46,521 nucleotides of DNA from assembly GCA_035620975.1 (NCBI GenBank), contig DASPFV010000336.1:1-46521 (forward strand), given 5' to 3'. Positions 24,792-34,216 of this stretch are shown here, in pieces. The first letter of the stretch is position 1. Every line of letters starts with the position of its first letter. The DNA is from DASPFV01 sp035620975. GTDB lineage: Bacteria > Acidobacteriota > Vicinamibacteria > Vicinamibacterales > 2-12-FULL-66-21. A model generated the notes under the pieces. The model worked only from the letters and a program-made list of their open reading frames with translations, made no database searches and was not told the origin of the DNA. A program made the position numbers and the translations under genes.

Positions 24792-26327
24792 TCAGACCCG
24801 GCTGATCCCGCACTCCTTGATCTTGTTCAGGAGGGTCTTGTAGCTGACCCCGAGGATCTGCGCCGCTTTCCGCCGGTTCCAGTGTACCTGCCTGAGCGTT
24901 TGTTGGATGGCGGCACGCTCCGCCTTCATGGCGGCAGCTTTGGCGACTGCCGTAAGCGACCCGCCGCCTTCGTCGACCTCGGCCTCCGACGACGACGGCG
25001 CGGGAAACGACATCGCGGGCTCCGCCTCGAGCGGAACGGCGCCGTTCCCGCCGGCCATCGCGCCGACTGCCACGGGCACCGCCACCGCGACTGGCGCCAT
25101 GACCGGTGGAGGCGACGCCGCGGCCGCCATCGCGGCCGCCGCCCGCTGCATGTTGCGGTGAATCTCGCGGACGACGAGCTGCTCGTCCTGGAGGATGACC
25201 ACGCGCTTGATCATGTTCTCCAGTTCGCGGATGTTGCCGGGCCAGTCGTACTGCGCGAAGAGCTGCCGCAGCTCCTCGGAGATCGGCCGGGCCGGACGAT
25301 TGTACTTGCGCGAATACCGCGTGACGAAGAAGTCGGTCAGCGTGGGAATCTCCTCCCGGCGCTCGCGCAGTGCGGGAACCGTGAGCTCGATGACCTTCAG
25401 CCTGTAGTACAGATCCTCGCGGAACTCCCCGTTTGCCAGCATCTTCTCCAGATCGCGGTTCGTCGCCGCGACGATCCGGACGTCGACCTGGATCCGCTTG
25501 TTGCTGCCCAGCTTGGTGAACTCGGCATCCTGCAGGACGTGGAGGAGCTTGGCCTGGAGCGCCGGCTTCATCTCGCCGATCTCGTCCAGCATGAGCGTGC
25601 CCCCGTCGGCCTGCTCGAACTTGCCGATCCGCGTGGTCGCCGCGCCCGTAAAAGCGCCGCGCTCATGGCCGAACAGCTCGCTCTCGAGCAGCTCGGCGGG
25701 CAGCGCGGCACAGTTGACCTTGACGAACGGTCGGTTGCGGCGCGTCGATCGCTGGTGGATCGCGCGTGAAACCAGCTCCTTGCCGACGCCGCTCTCTCCC
25801 CGGATGAGCACGGTGACGTCGCTGTCGGCCACCTGGTCGATGACCGTGGCGATGGCGCGCATCTTCTCCGTGTTCCCCCAGACGGCGCGATCCTCGTCGT
25901 CGCTGAGCTGCTGCCGGAGCTCGCTCAGCTCCGAGACGAGCCGGTTTTTCTCGATTGCGTTCTTGATCGCCACATCCAGCGCGATCTCGCCGAGACCTTC
26001 GGGCTCGTCGGGCTTGACCACGTAGTCGGCGGCGCCGAGCCGGACCGCTTCGACGATGGTGGAAGCCTGGTTCCGGCCCGACAGCATGATGACCTGCGCC
26101 TCCGGCGACGAGACCTTCAGCGCCTTCAGCGTCGCCATGCCGTCGAGGCCGGGCATCATCACGTCGAGCAGAACGACATCCGGCGACTCGTTCTGCCGCA
26201 TCGACGCGAGCAGTTCGTCGCCACGGGTGTAGCATTTTGCTTCATAGCCGCGCAGCGAAAGAAACGTTCGCAGGTAGGCGGCAAAGGCGGCGTCGTCATC
26301 GACGATCGCAACGTGTGGCTTGTTCAA
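24792..26327 (-). CDS. NtrC-family sigma-54 response regulator
   Basis: 511 residues. The start codon is TTG at 26327, with GAGGA six bases upstream. The receiver domain (1-120) has acidic DDD at 10-12, the phosphoacceptor Asp55 in VVLLDVMMPG, Ser83 and Lys105. The AAA+ domain has Walker A GESGVGKE (177-184), GAFTGA (224-229) and Walker B LMLDEIGE (245-252). An unusual low-complexity linker of about 50 residues, rich in Ala, Pro, Val and Met, precedes the Fis-type HTH (WNRRKAAQILGVSYKTLLNK). It is the obvious partner of the kinase upstream and a paralogue of the following activator. It resembles PrsR-type regulators of exosortase/PEP-CTERM systems. It probably activates the two sigma-54 promoters seen here (inference). 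Confidence 0.93.
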   Translation of the reverse strand: MNKPHVAIVDDDAAFAAYLRTFLSLRGYEAKCYTRGDELLASMRQNESPDVVLLDVMMPGLDGMATLKALKVSSPEAQVIMLSGRNQASTIVEAVRLGAADYVVKPDEPEGLGEIALDVAIKNAIEKNRLVSELSELRQQLSDDEDRAVWGNTEKMRAIATVIDQVADSDVTVLIRGESGVGKELVSRAIHQRSTRRNRPFVKVNCAALPAELLESELFGHERGAFTGAATTRIGKFEQADGGTLMLDEIGEMKPALQAKLLHVLQDAEFTKLGSNKRIQVDVRIVAATNRDLEKMLANGEFREDLYYRLKVIELTVPALRERREEIPTLTDFFVTRYSRKYNRPARPISEELRQLFAQYDWPGNIRELENMIKRVVILQDEQLVVREIHRNMQRAAAAMAAAASPPPVMAPVAVAVPVAVGAMAGGNGAVPLEAEPAMSFPAPSSSEAEVDEGGGSLTAVAKAAAMKAERAAIQQTLRQVHWNRRKAAQILGVSYKTLLNKIKECGISRV

Positions 26328-26373
26328 GCGCGTTCCTCAGTGTAGTTTTTGATTCCGGTGGATCGGCCCATGT

Positions 26374-26409
26374 GGGCAATCCGCGTGCTACGTCGGCACG
26401 CGGTTACCC
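26374..26409. other. long stem-loop in the kinase-response regulator gap
   Basis: On the - strand GGGTAA-CCGCGTGC-loop CGACGTA-GCACGCGG-A-TTGCCC forms 14 pairs (one G-T) with a single bulged A and a 7-base loop. It lies in the 283-base gap between the kinase stop and the TTG start, about 50 bases upstream of the start. No T tract follows in either direction, so a simple terminator is unlikely; an mRNA control or processing element is possible. The rest of the gap (26410-26610) shows no gene or motif I recognise. Confidence 0.45.
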
Positions 26410-26610
26410 AGCCCATTCAAGAGTCGTACCCCGGAAGTCCCTCCTGTGGGTCCATCCGCCTCTCACATTGGGAAAGAGGGTTCCGCGCGGGACGGCCCGG
26501 CAGGCGGCCAGCCAAAGCAACGGCGCGAGCAGGTCTGGCGCGACTGCCAAACACGGAGAGGGGTGAAGAGGCCCTGCGGTGCCACAGCCGGGCTTGGCGG
26601 GCGCGGCACG

Positions 26611-27297
26611 TCAGCCCTCGAGGGGGAGCTGAATGGTAGCGGCGGCCTTCGCGCCGTCGGCGGGAGAGCGGATGTTGCCACCATGCGCTTCGATGACCCG
26701 TCGCGCGTTGGCCAGGCTCAGCCCGACGCCGCCTCGCCATTCGTCGAACATCGTCCCGCCGCCGGTGACCGACCTCAGCTGATCGAGCCGCTCGGGCTCG
26801 CCGATGAGAATCGCGAGACGCCTGTCGCCGTCCGTGGTGTGTGCGTGGACGACGAGGCGTCCACCGCCCACGATCTCGCGTCGGAGCGCGCCGACGACGG
26901 AACTGAGCGCGCTCCGCAATCGTGTCGCGTCGCCGGTCGTGCGGAGCGGCCCCTCGGGTGCGTCCAGCTCGATCGTGATGGCGCGGTCGGGCAGGGCGGG
27001 AAGCCCTGACACGACGTCCTCCAGTACTGCGCGGAGGTCGAGCGGGGCCCGGTTGAAGGTGGCCGTCGCGCCTTCGAGCGCCGACAATTCGCTGATCTCG
27101 GCCAGCAGCCCGGACAGCCGGGAGCAGGATTTCTCAGCTTCCTCCAGCAGCCGGCGTTGCGGCTCCGTGAGCGGCCCGGCACGGTCTTTCAGCAGCATGC
27201 GGATGTAGCCGGCCACGACCGTCAAGGGCGTCCGGAACTCGTGGACCGTCAGCGACAGGAGCTTCGGCCAGCGCGCGTCGGTCGGCGGATTCGCCAT
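26611..27297 (-). CDS. soluble, sensorless histidine kinase-like protein
   Basis: 228 residues from ATG at 27297. The HisKA helix LTVHEFRTPLTVVAGYIRML starts near residue 16, with the phosphoacceptor at His19. The dimerisation helix LTEPQRRLLEEAEKSCSRL follows. The ATPase domain is reduced: the N box that should read D-x-x-R-x-x-x-x-x-x-N-L-x-x-N-A appears as GDATRLRSALSSVVGALRREI, without its Asn. A G2-type box GGVGLSLANARRVIEAHGG is kept. There is no signal peptide, membrane segment, PAS or GAF domain. Loss of the N-box Asn argues for weak or absent autophosphorylation; it may instead be a phosphotransfer partner or phosphatase. It probably pairs with the response regulator encoded downstream. 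Confidence 0.82.
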   Translation of the reverse strand: MANPPTDARWPKLLSLTVHEFRTPLTVVAGYIRMLLKDRAGPLTEPQRRLLEEAEKSCSRLSGLLAEISELSALEGATATFNRAPLDLRAVLEDVVSGLPALPDRAITIELDAPEGPLRTTGDATRLRSALSSVVGALRREIVGGGRLVVHAHTTDGDRRLAILIGEPERLDQLRSVTGGGTMFDEWRGGVGLSLANARRVIEAHGGNIRSPADGAKAAATIQLPLEG

Positions 27298-27323
27298 CCG
27301 GGTCGATTGTAGTTCGTGGCGCG

Positions 27324-27505
27324 GTTTGCAGGTTCCGGTTCCGGGTTCCGGGTTCAGGGTTCCGGGTTCAGGGTTCAGGGTTCAGGGTTCAGGTTTCGGG
27401 TTCCTGGTTCCGGATGCGGGTGCAGGAAACTGAACCGGGAACCCTGAACCTGGAACCCTGAACCTGGAACCGAACCCTGAACCTGGAACCATGAACCTTG
27501 AACCC
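27324..27505. repeat. GGTTC-type repeat, array 2, with inverted half forming a large hairpin
   Basis: Opening with the same 12-mer GTTTGCAGGTTC as array 1, about 80 bases of GGTTCxxG units (27331-27413) face about 75 bases of their complement (GAACCCTGAACCTG units, 27432-27505). A short unrelated loop near 27414-27431 separates them. The transcript on either strand could fold into one very long stem. It lies between divergently transcribed genes, so it is not a simple operon terminator. Confidence 0.75.
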
Positions 27506-27520
27506 TCGATTTGAGGAACA

Positions 27521-27542
27521 CCCCGCCGGCCTGCGGGGTTTA
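27521..27542 (+). terminator. terminator-like stem-loop
   Basis: CCCCGC-CGGCCT-GCGGGG followed by TTTA. The stem is short but GC-rich and has a small T run on the + strand. There is no + strand gene immediately upstream, so it may block transcription entering from the repeat array, or be chance in this GC-rich gap. The rest of 27543-27671 holds only the msrP promoter region. Confidence 0.3.
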
Positions 27543-27614
27543 GGTGAATGAGGCGGTCCGGCGGGGCTGCCCGGCCGGGCCCGGCTGAGCCGGGGTGAAG
27601 CCTTCGAGGACCCA

Positions 27615-27623
27615 TGCTACATT
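27615..27623 (+). promoter_or_regulatory. extended -10 promoter candidate for msrP
   Basis: TGCTACATT is a TGn extended -10 element with TACATT as the hexamer, 49 bases before the msrP ATG. No good -35 hexamer is seen. The identical nine bases precede mgtE at 43468-43476. Confidence 0.45.
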
Positions 27624-27671
27624 GGCGAAACCGGAGCCGGATCACCGGCATCATCTGAAGATAGAGGTTCC

Positions 27672-28625
27672 ATGCTGATCCGCCGTTCTCCGCCCATCCG
27701 GTCCTCGGAAATCACTGACGAACGGCTCTACTGGAGCCGCCGGGAGTTCATCCGTACGGCAGGGAGCGCGGCCGCGGCCGCGGCCGGTGCCCTGGTGCTG
27801 CCCGGGACAGGCGGTCGGCTGACGGCGCAGACGCCCCTGTCCGGCATCGCGCCCGGCGTGGTCACGACCGACGAGAAGTGGAACAGCTTCGAGGACATCA
27901 CGAGCTACAACAACTTCTACGAGTTCGGGACGGGGAAGGACGATCCGCAGCGGAACGCCGGCCGCCTCAAGACCTCGCCCTGGAAGGTGAAGATTGACGG
28001 CCACTGCAGCAAGCCGGCCGAGTACCTGCTGGAAGATCTGATCCGGCCGTATCAGCTCGAGGAGCGTGTGTATCGGCTGCGGTGCGTCGAGCGGTGGTCG
28101 ATGGTCATTCCGTGGGTGGGGGTGCCGCTCAAGAGCATCCTCGATCGTGCCGAGCCCACGTCGAAAGCCACCTTCGTCGAGTTCACGACGCTGTACCGTC
28201 CGTCGGAGATGCCCTGGCAGAACCAGCCCATCCTCGACTGGCCGTATACCGAGGGGCTTCGCATGGACGAGGCGATGCATCCGCTGACGATCATGGCGGT
28301 CGGGCTCTACGGCAAGACCCTGATGAACCAGAACGGCGCGCCCGTCCGGCTGGTGGTGCCCTGGAAGTACGGGTTCAAGAGCATCAAGTCGGTGGTGCGC
28401 ATCCGGTTCGTCGATCGGATGCCGAAGACGGCATGGAGCACGGCCAACCCCGGCGAGTACGGGTTCTACTCGAACGTGAACCCGGAGGTCGATCACCCGC
28501 GCTGGAGCCAGGCCCGCGAACGGCGGATCGGCGAGTTCCTGCAGCGGCGGACGCTGATATTCAACGGCTACGGCGATCAGGTGGCGTCGCTGTACGCGGG
28601 CATGGACCTCAAGAAGTTCTACTGA
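27672..28625 (+). CDS. msrP: methionine sulfoxide reductase catalytic subunit MsrP (YedY)
   Basis: 317 residues, ATG with GAGG four bases upstream. The N-terminal Tat signal has SRREFIRTA at 22-30 and an Ala-rich hydrophobic stretch. The mature protein carries the MsrP blocks WNSFEDITSYNNFYEFG, the molybdenum-binding Cys138 in RLRCVERWSMVIPW, PWQNQPILDWPYTEGLRMDEAMHPLT and PVRLVVPWKYGFKSIKSV. The enzyme uses a molybdopterin centre to reduce oxidised methionines in periplasmic proteins, fed with electrons by the membrane haem protein MsrQ encoded 13 bases downstream. The length is normal for the family. Its cofactor depends on MoaA, which is encoded 5 kb away in this window. Confidence 0.96.
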   Translation: MLIRRSPPIRSSEITDERLYWSRREFIRTAGSAAAAAAGALVLPGTGGRLTAQTPLSGIAPGVVTTDEKWNSFEDITSYNNFYEFGTGKDDPQRNAGRLKTSPWKVKIDGHCSKPAEYLLEDLIRPYQLEERVYRLRCVERWSMVIPWVGVPLKSILDRAEPTSKATFVEFTTLYRPSEMPWQNQPILDWPYTEGLRMDEAMHPLTIMAVGLYGKTLMNQNGAPVRLVVPWKYGFKSIKSVVRIRFVDRMPKTAWSTANPGEYGFYSNVNPEVDHPRWSQARERRIGEFLQRRTLIFNGYGDQVASLYAGMDLKKFY

Positions 28626-28638
28626 TCACCCACTGCCC

Positions 28639-29244
28639 ATGCGCGTCCCTGGCAAGCCGCTGGTTTTTGCCGCCGCCCTGGCGCCGTTCCTCTGGCTGGT
28701 GGTCCGCGCGCTCACGGGCCGGCTGAGTGTCAACCCGATCGAGGACGTCACGCTGACGACCGGGATCTGGGCGCTGCGCTTCCTCCTGATCACGCTGGCG
28801 ATCACCCCGGTGCGCCGGCTCACTGGCTGGAATGCCCTCGTTCAGTACCGGCGGATGCTCGGCCTGTTCGCGTTCTTCTACGCGTCGCTTCACTTCCTCA
28901 CGTACGTCGTCCTCGACCAGTTCTTTGCCATCGGATTCATCCTGGGAGACATCGCGAAGCGCCCGTACATCACGGCCGGCACGGTGGCTTTCGTGCTGCT
29001 CGTGCCGCTGGCGATCACCTCCACACGCGGCTGGATCCGGCGGCTGGGGCGGCGATGGCAGATTCTGCATCGGCTCGTCTACCTGAGCGCCGCGGCGGCC
29101 TGTCTGCATTTCATCTGGAAGGTCAAAGTGGCCGTGGGGGAGCCCGTGTACTACGCGCTGATCCTGGCGGTCCTCCTCGCATTCCGGGTGGTCTGGCGGC
29201 TCCGGCCGGCCCGCGGCTGGCGCCGCCAACCGGCTGAAACGTAG
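28639..29244 (+). CDS. msrQ: haem-binding membrane subunit MsrQ (YedZ)
   Basis: 201 residues, 13 bases after msrP, so the two are co-transcribed. Six hydrophobic segments can be drawn. LRFLLITLAITPVRRLTGW, YRRMLGLFAFFYASLHFLTYV and RRWQILHRLVYLSAAAACLHFIW are the ferric-reductase-like/YedZ blocks with conserved His residues that ligate haem b. The protein passes electrons from the quinone pool or flavins to MsrP across the inner membrane. It ends in a basic cytoplasmic tail (RPARGWRRQ). Nothing in it looks degraded. Confidence 0.95.
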   Translation: MRVPGKPLVFAAALAPFLWLVVRALTGRLSVNPIEDVTLTTGIWALRFLLITLAITPVRRLTGWNALVQYRRMLGLFAFFYASLHFLTYVVLDQFFAIGFILGDIAKRPYITAGTVAFVLLVPLAITSTRGWIRRLGRRWQILHRLVYLSAAAACLHFIWKVKVAVGEPVYYALILAVLLAFRVVWRLRPARGWRRQPAET

Positions 29245-29360
29245 CGGCTTACACAGAATTTCCAGGCCGCCGGCTGCCTGGCCGGTCGGAGGAAACGCCA
29301 CTTCACCCCTCGATCGGGCCCGTTAGCCTGAAATCCTGCCGGTTTCCGCGTGCCCGCCGG

Positions 29361-29366
29361 TATTCT
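29361..29366 (+). promoter_or_regulatory. candidate -10 element, possible leaderless transcript
   Basis: TATTCT sits eight bases before the ATG at 29374. A start about seven bases downstream of the hexamer would give a leaderless or nearly leaderless message. No Shine-Dalgarno sequence precedes this ATG, which agrees. No convincing -35 element is visible. Confidence 0.3.
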
Positions 29367-29373
29367 TCGCGAT

Positions 29374-31473
<2,100 letters not shown>

Positions 31474-31512
31474 AGGATCCACCTTCAGGCACCGGATTCG
31501 ATTGAGTCGGTG

Positions 31513-31545
31513 ACGGCCGTACGGGATAACATCCCGTGCGGCCGT
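31513..31545. terminator. 15-bp inverted repeat, terminator or operator
   Basis: ACGGCCGTACGGGAT-AAC-ATCCCGTGCGGCCGT has one mismatch in 15 pairs and a 3-base loop, followed on the + strand by TTTCC. It is 40 bases after the radical SAM stop and 21 bases before the protease ATG. It looks like a compact terminator. It also contains GGATAAC, a possible -10 element of the next gene, so it could hide or regulate that promoter. Confidence 0.5.
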
Positions 31546-31565
31546 TTCCATGTTCGAGGACGCCC

Positions 31566-32993
31566 ATGTCCAACCAGCGTACGTCCGCCGTCGCGCTCGC
31601 CGCCCTGGTCCTGATGTCCGCCGCGGCCATCCTCGCGCAGGGGAAGCCGTCGCCGGCGCGGCCGATGGCGCTGGTCGATCTCTCGACGTCACTCCAGGAC
31701 CTCGCGTCGCGGGTCAGCGGCAGCGTGGTGCAGATTTTCGTCACCGGGTACTCGGCGCCCGACGAAGAAGATCAGTCGGCGACCGGCGAGCCCATCCTCG
31801 AGCGCAGCAGCGGCTCCGGCGTCATCGTCGATGCCGACGGGTACATCGTCACGAATACCCACGTCGTGGAGAGCGCCACGCGGATCGAGGTCGAGTTGCC
31901 GGTCGCAAGCGGCTCGAAGGGCAGCTCGATTCTGCGGCGCCGGGGGCGGACGGTGGGCGCCCAGATCGTGGCGATCGACCATGAGACCGACATCGCCGTG
32001 ATCAAGGTCGAAGGGAGCGGGCTCCCGGCGCTGCCGTTCGGCGATTCGGATCTGCTCCGCCCCGGTCAGCTCGTGCTCGCGTTCGGCAGTCCCCTGGGCC
32101 TCGATCTGTCGGTGACGATGGGCGTCGTCAGCGCGGTCGCCCGGCAGCTGACGCCCGAGGACCCGATGATCTACATCCAGACGGACGCGCCCATCAATCC
32201 CGGCAACAGCGGTGGCGCGCTCGTCGATACGGAGGGGCGTCTCGTAGGCATCAACACGCTGATCTACTCGCAGTCGGGCGGTCACGAGGGCATCGGGTTC
32301 GCGGCGCCCAGCAACATCGTGCGGAACGTGTTCTCGCAGATCCGCCAGACCGGCCGGGTGCGGCGTGGGGAGATCGGGGTCTATTCGCAGACGGTCACGC
32401 CGCTGCTCGGCGAGGCGCTGGGGCTGCCGGCGGAGGCCGGTGTGGTCCTGGGAGACGTCGCTGTCGGCAGCCCGGCTGCCCGCGCCGGGCTCCGGCCCGG
32501 AGACGTCGTCGTGGCCCTCGACGGCAAGCGGATGGAGAACGGCCGGCAGTTCCGCATCAACGTCTACACCCGCGGCGTGGGCGACACCGTGACTCTCGAC
32601 GTCCTGCGGGAGGGTCGGCAGCTGAGCGTGCGCGTTCCGGTCGTCGAACGCGATCAGGACACCGCGCGGCTCTCGGATCTGGTCGGGCAGCAGAGCGCCG
32701 TCCGGGCGCTCGGCGTCCTGGCGCTCGATCTCACACCTCGAGTGGCGGCCCTCCTCCCTCCGTTGCGACGGGACAAAGGCGTGGTGGTCGCGACCACTTC
32801 CGCCGCGACGCCGTTCTCGCAGCAGGGTCGCCTGCGGCCGGGCGACGTGATCTACTCGCTGAACGGCAAGGTCGTGGAGACGATCGCGGATCTCAACGCC
32901 GCCGCCGCCGGGCTGACCCCCGGAAGCCCGACAGTCCTTCAGCTCGAGCGCCAGGGAACGCTGATGTATCTCGCCTTCCGGATGGAGCGATGA
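31566..32993 (+). CDS. HtrA/DegP-like serine protease with two PDZ domains
   Basis: 475 residues from ATG at 31566, with GAGGA five bases upstream. The signal peptide ends near residue 25 (AAAILAQG). The trypsin-like domain carries the triad His99 (TNTHVV), Asp142 (ETDIAV) and Ser215 (NPGNSGGALV). Two PDZ domains follow, about 270-355 (GVVLGDVAVGSPAARAGLRP) and 380-470 (GVVVATTSAATPFSQQGRLRP). This is the order of periplasmic HtrA proteins that remove damaged or misfolded envelope proteins and act in stress control. The protease loop between His and Asp contains a basic insert (SSILRRRGRTVG). Its neighbours give no special clue; MsrPQ two genes upstream also serves envelope protein repair. 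Confidence 0.93.
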   Translation: MSNQRTSAVALAALVLMSAAAILAQGKPSPARPMALVDLSTSLQDLASRVSGSVVQIFVTGYSAPDEEDQSATGEPILERSSGSGVIVDADGYIVTNTHVVESATRIEVELPVASGSKGSSILRRRGRTVGAQIVAIDHETDIAVIKVEGSGLPALPFGDSDLLRPGQLVLAFGSPLGLDLSVTMGVVSAVARQLTPEDPMIYIQTDAPINPGNSGGALVDTEGRLVGINTLIYSQSGGHEGIGFAAPSNIVRNVFSQIRQTGRVRRGEIGVYSQTVTPLLGEALGLPAEAGVVLGDVAVGSPAARAGLRPGDVVVALDGKRMENGRQFRINVYTRGVGDTVTLDVLREGRQLSVRVPVVERDQDTARLSDLVGQQSAVRALGVLALDLTPRVAALLPPLRRDKGVVVATTSAATPFSQQGRLRPGDVIYSLNGKVVETIADLNAAAAGLTPGSPTVLQLERQGTLMYLAFRMER

Positions 32994-33117
32994 CGGCGGC
33001 CTGGCGGAGACTGACGCCGGGTACGGGCGCCGCCCCGGGATCGCCGCGGACCCGCTGCGAGCCCACGAACCGTGACCCCGACCGCCGCTGCGATCCGCGA
33101 ACCGAGCTGCGGCCGCG

Positions 33118-34134
33118 CTATCCCCCCCTGGTGTGCATCTCGAGGTGCGCGTCCTTCTTGAGCGCCGAGACCGGGATCAGGGCGCCCCGCCGCGCGTCGC
33201 CCAGCCGCTCCTCGGCCCCCCGATCTGCCCGGTTCGTCCAGAGCGTCCGGATCAGCGCCGACAACTCCTCCGGCGTCGCGCCTGCCCGGAGCGGTCGGCG
33301 GAGGTCGGTGCCCGCCCGCGCGTAGAGGCACATCAGCCAGACGCCGTCGGCAGTGAGCCGCGCGCGGTCGCAGGCCGCGCAGAACGGCTCGGTCGTCGAG
33401 GAGATGATTCCGAAAGTCGTGCCGTCGGCGAGGAGGAACCGGTCGGCCGGCGCAGACGAGTCCTCCCGGATGGAGTCGATCCGGCCGAAGTGCGCTTCGA
33501 GCCGCGACAGCATCTCCTGCCTCGAGACGACGTCGGCGAGCGACCACTTCGTGGCACCGCCCACGTCCATGTATTCGATGAACCGGACTTCCGCGCGTAC
33601 CGACCGGCCGTAGTCGACGAGCGCGGGGAGCTCGTGATCGTTGACGCCGCGTATGACGACGGTGTCGAGCTTCAGCGACCCGAACGTCGAGGCCGCCGCT
33701 TCGATGCCGCGCAGGACGTGGCCATGATCGCGCGAGCGGGTGAGATCGCGGAAGGTGCCGGCATCGAGCGTGTCGAGGCTGACGGTCACGCGGTGCAGCC
33801 CGGCGCGTCGCAGATCCTCCACGTGGGAGGCGAGCAGCATCCCGTTCGTGGTCAGCGCCAGGTCCCTGATGGCCGGGCGGCTCGCGAGCAGGCGCACGAA
33901 CTCCGGGAGATCCCGCCGGAGCAGGGGCTCGCCGCCAGTGAGGCGCACGCGGTCCACGCCGAGCCCCGTGAACACGTCGACCAGCAGGCACGTCTCCTCG
34001 AACGTGAGCAACGTCTCCCGCGGCAGCCACGTGTAGTCCAGCTCGGGCATGCAGTACTGGCACCTGAGGTTGCAGCGGTCGGTCACCGACACACGGAGGC
34101 TGCGCAGCGGACGACGGAACCGGTCGTGAACCAT
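33118..34134 (-). CDS. moaA: GTP 3',8-cyclase MoaA (molybdenum cofactor biosynthesis)
   Basis: 338 residues from ATG at 34134. The radical SAM cluster is Cys21, Cys25 and Cys28 (DRCNLRCQYC), and RLTGGEPLLRRDL is the SAM-binding GGEP region. The second cluster unique to MoaA is in FCAACDRARLTADGVWLMC. The protein ends THRGG-like in a Gly-Gly (HTRGG), as required for activity in known MoaA. It converts GTP to the 3',8-cyclo intermediate in the first step of molybdopterin synthesis. It is convergent with the protease gene. The 124-base gap (32994-33117) has no terminator I can identify. No other moa gene is near; its product serves MsrP. Confidence 0.96.
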   Translation of the reverse strand: MVHDRFRRPLRSLRVSVTDRCNLRCQYCMPELDYTWLPRETLLTFEETCLLVDVFTGLGVDRVRLTGGEPLLRRDLPEFVRLLASRPAIRDLALTTNGMLLASHVEDLRRAGLHRVTVSLDTLDAGTFRDLTRSRDHGHVLRGIEAAASTFGSLKLDTVVIRGVNDHELPALVDYGRSVRAEVRFIEYMDVGGATKWSLADVVSRQEMLSRLEAHFGRIDSIREDSSAPADRFLLADGTTFGIISSTTEPFCAACDRARLTADGVWLMCLYARAGTDLRRPLRAGATPEELSALIRTLWTNRADRGAEERLGDARRGALIPVSALKKDAHLEMHTRGG

Positions 34135-34177
34135 GGGTCTCCTGATTATGCGTCATCGGTCCATCCCGATGCTGCGT

Positions 34178-34183
34178 GATAAT
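34178..34183 (+). promoter_or_regulatory. -10 promoter element upstream of the M20 gene
   Basis: GATAAT, preceded by GCGT, lies 33 bases before the ATG at 34217; no clear -35. It is followed by a strong ribosome site, AAGGAGG at 34202-34208. It excludes the far-upstream in-frame ATG at 34133. Confidence 0.45.
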
Positions 34184-34216
34184 CTCGCCAGCCACTGGAC
34201 CAAGGAGGAGGAACCG

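Noticed and set aside
26410..26610. Riboswitch or structured ncRNA in the kinase-regulator gap
   Set aside because: I compared it by eye with c-di-GMP, cobalamin, TPP, 6S and SRP hallmarks and found none; only the stem-loop at 26374-26409 can be supported.
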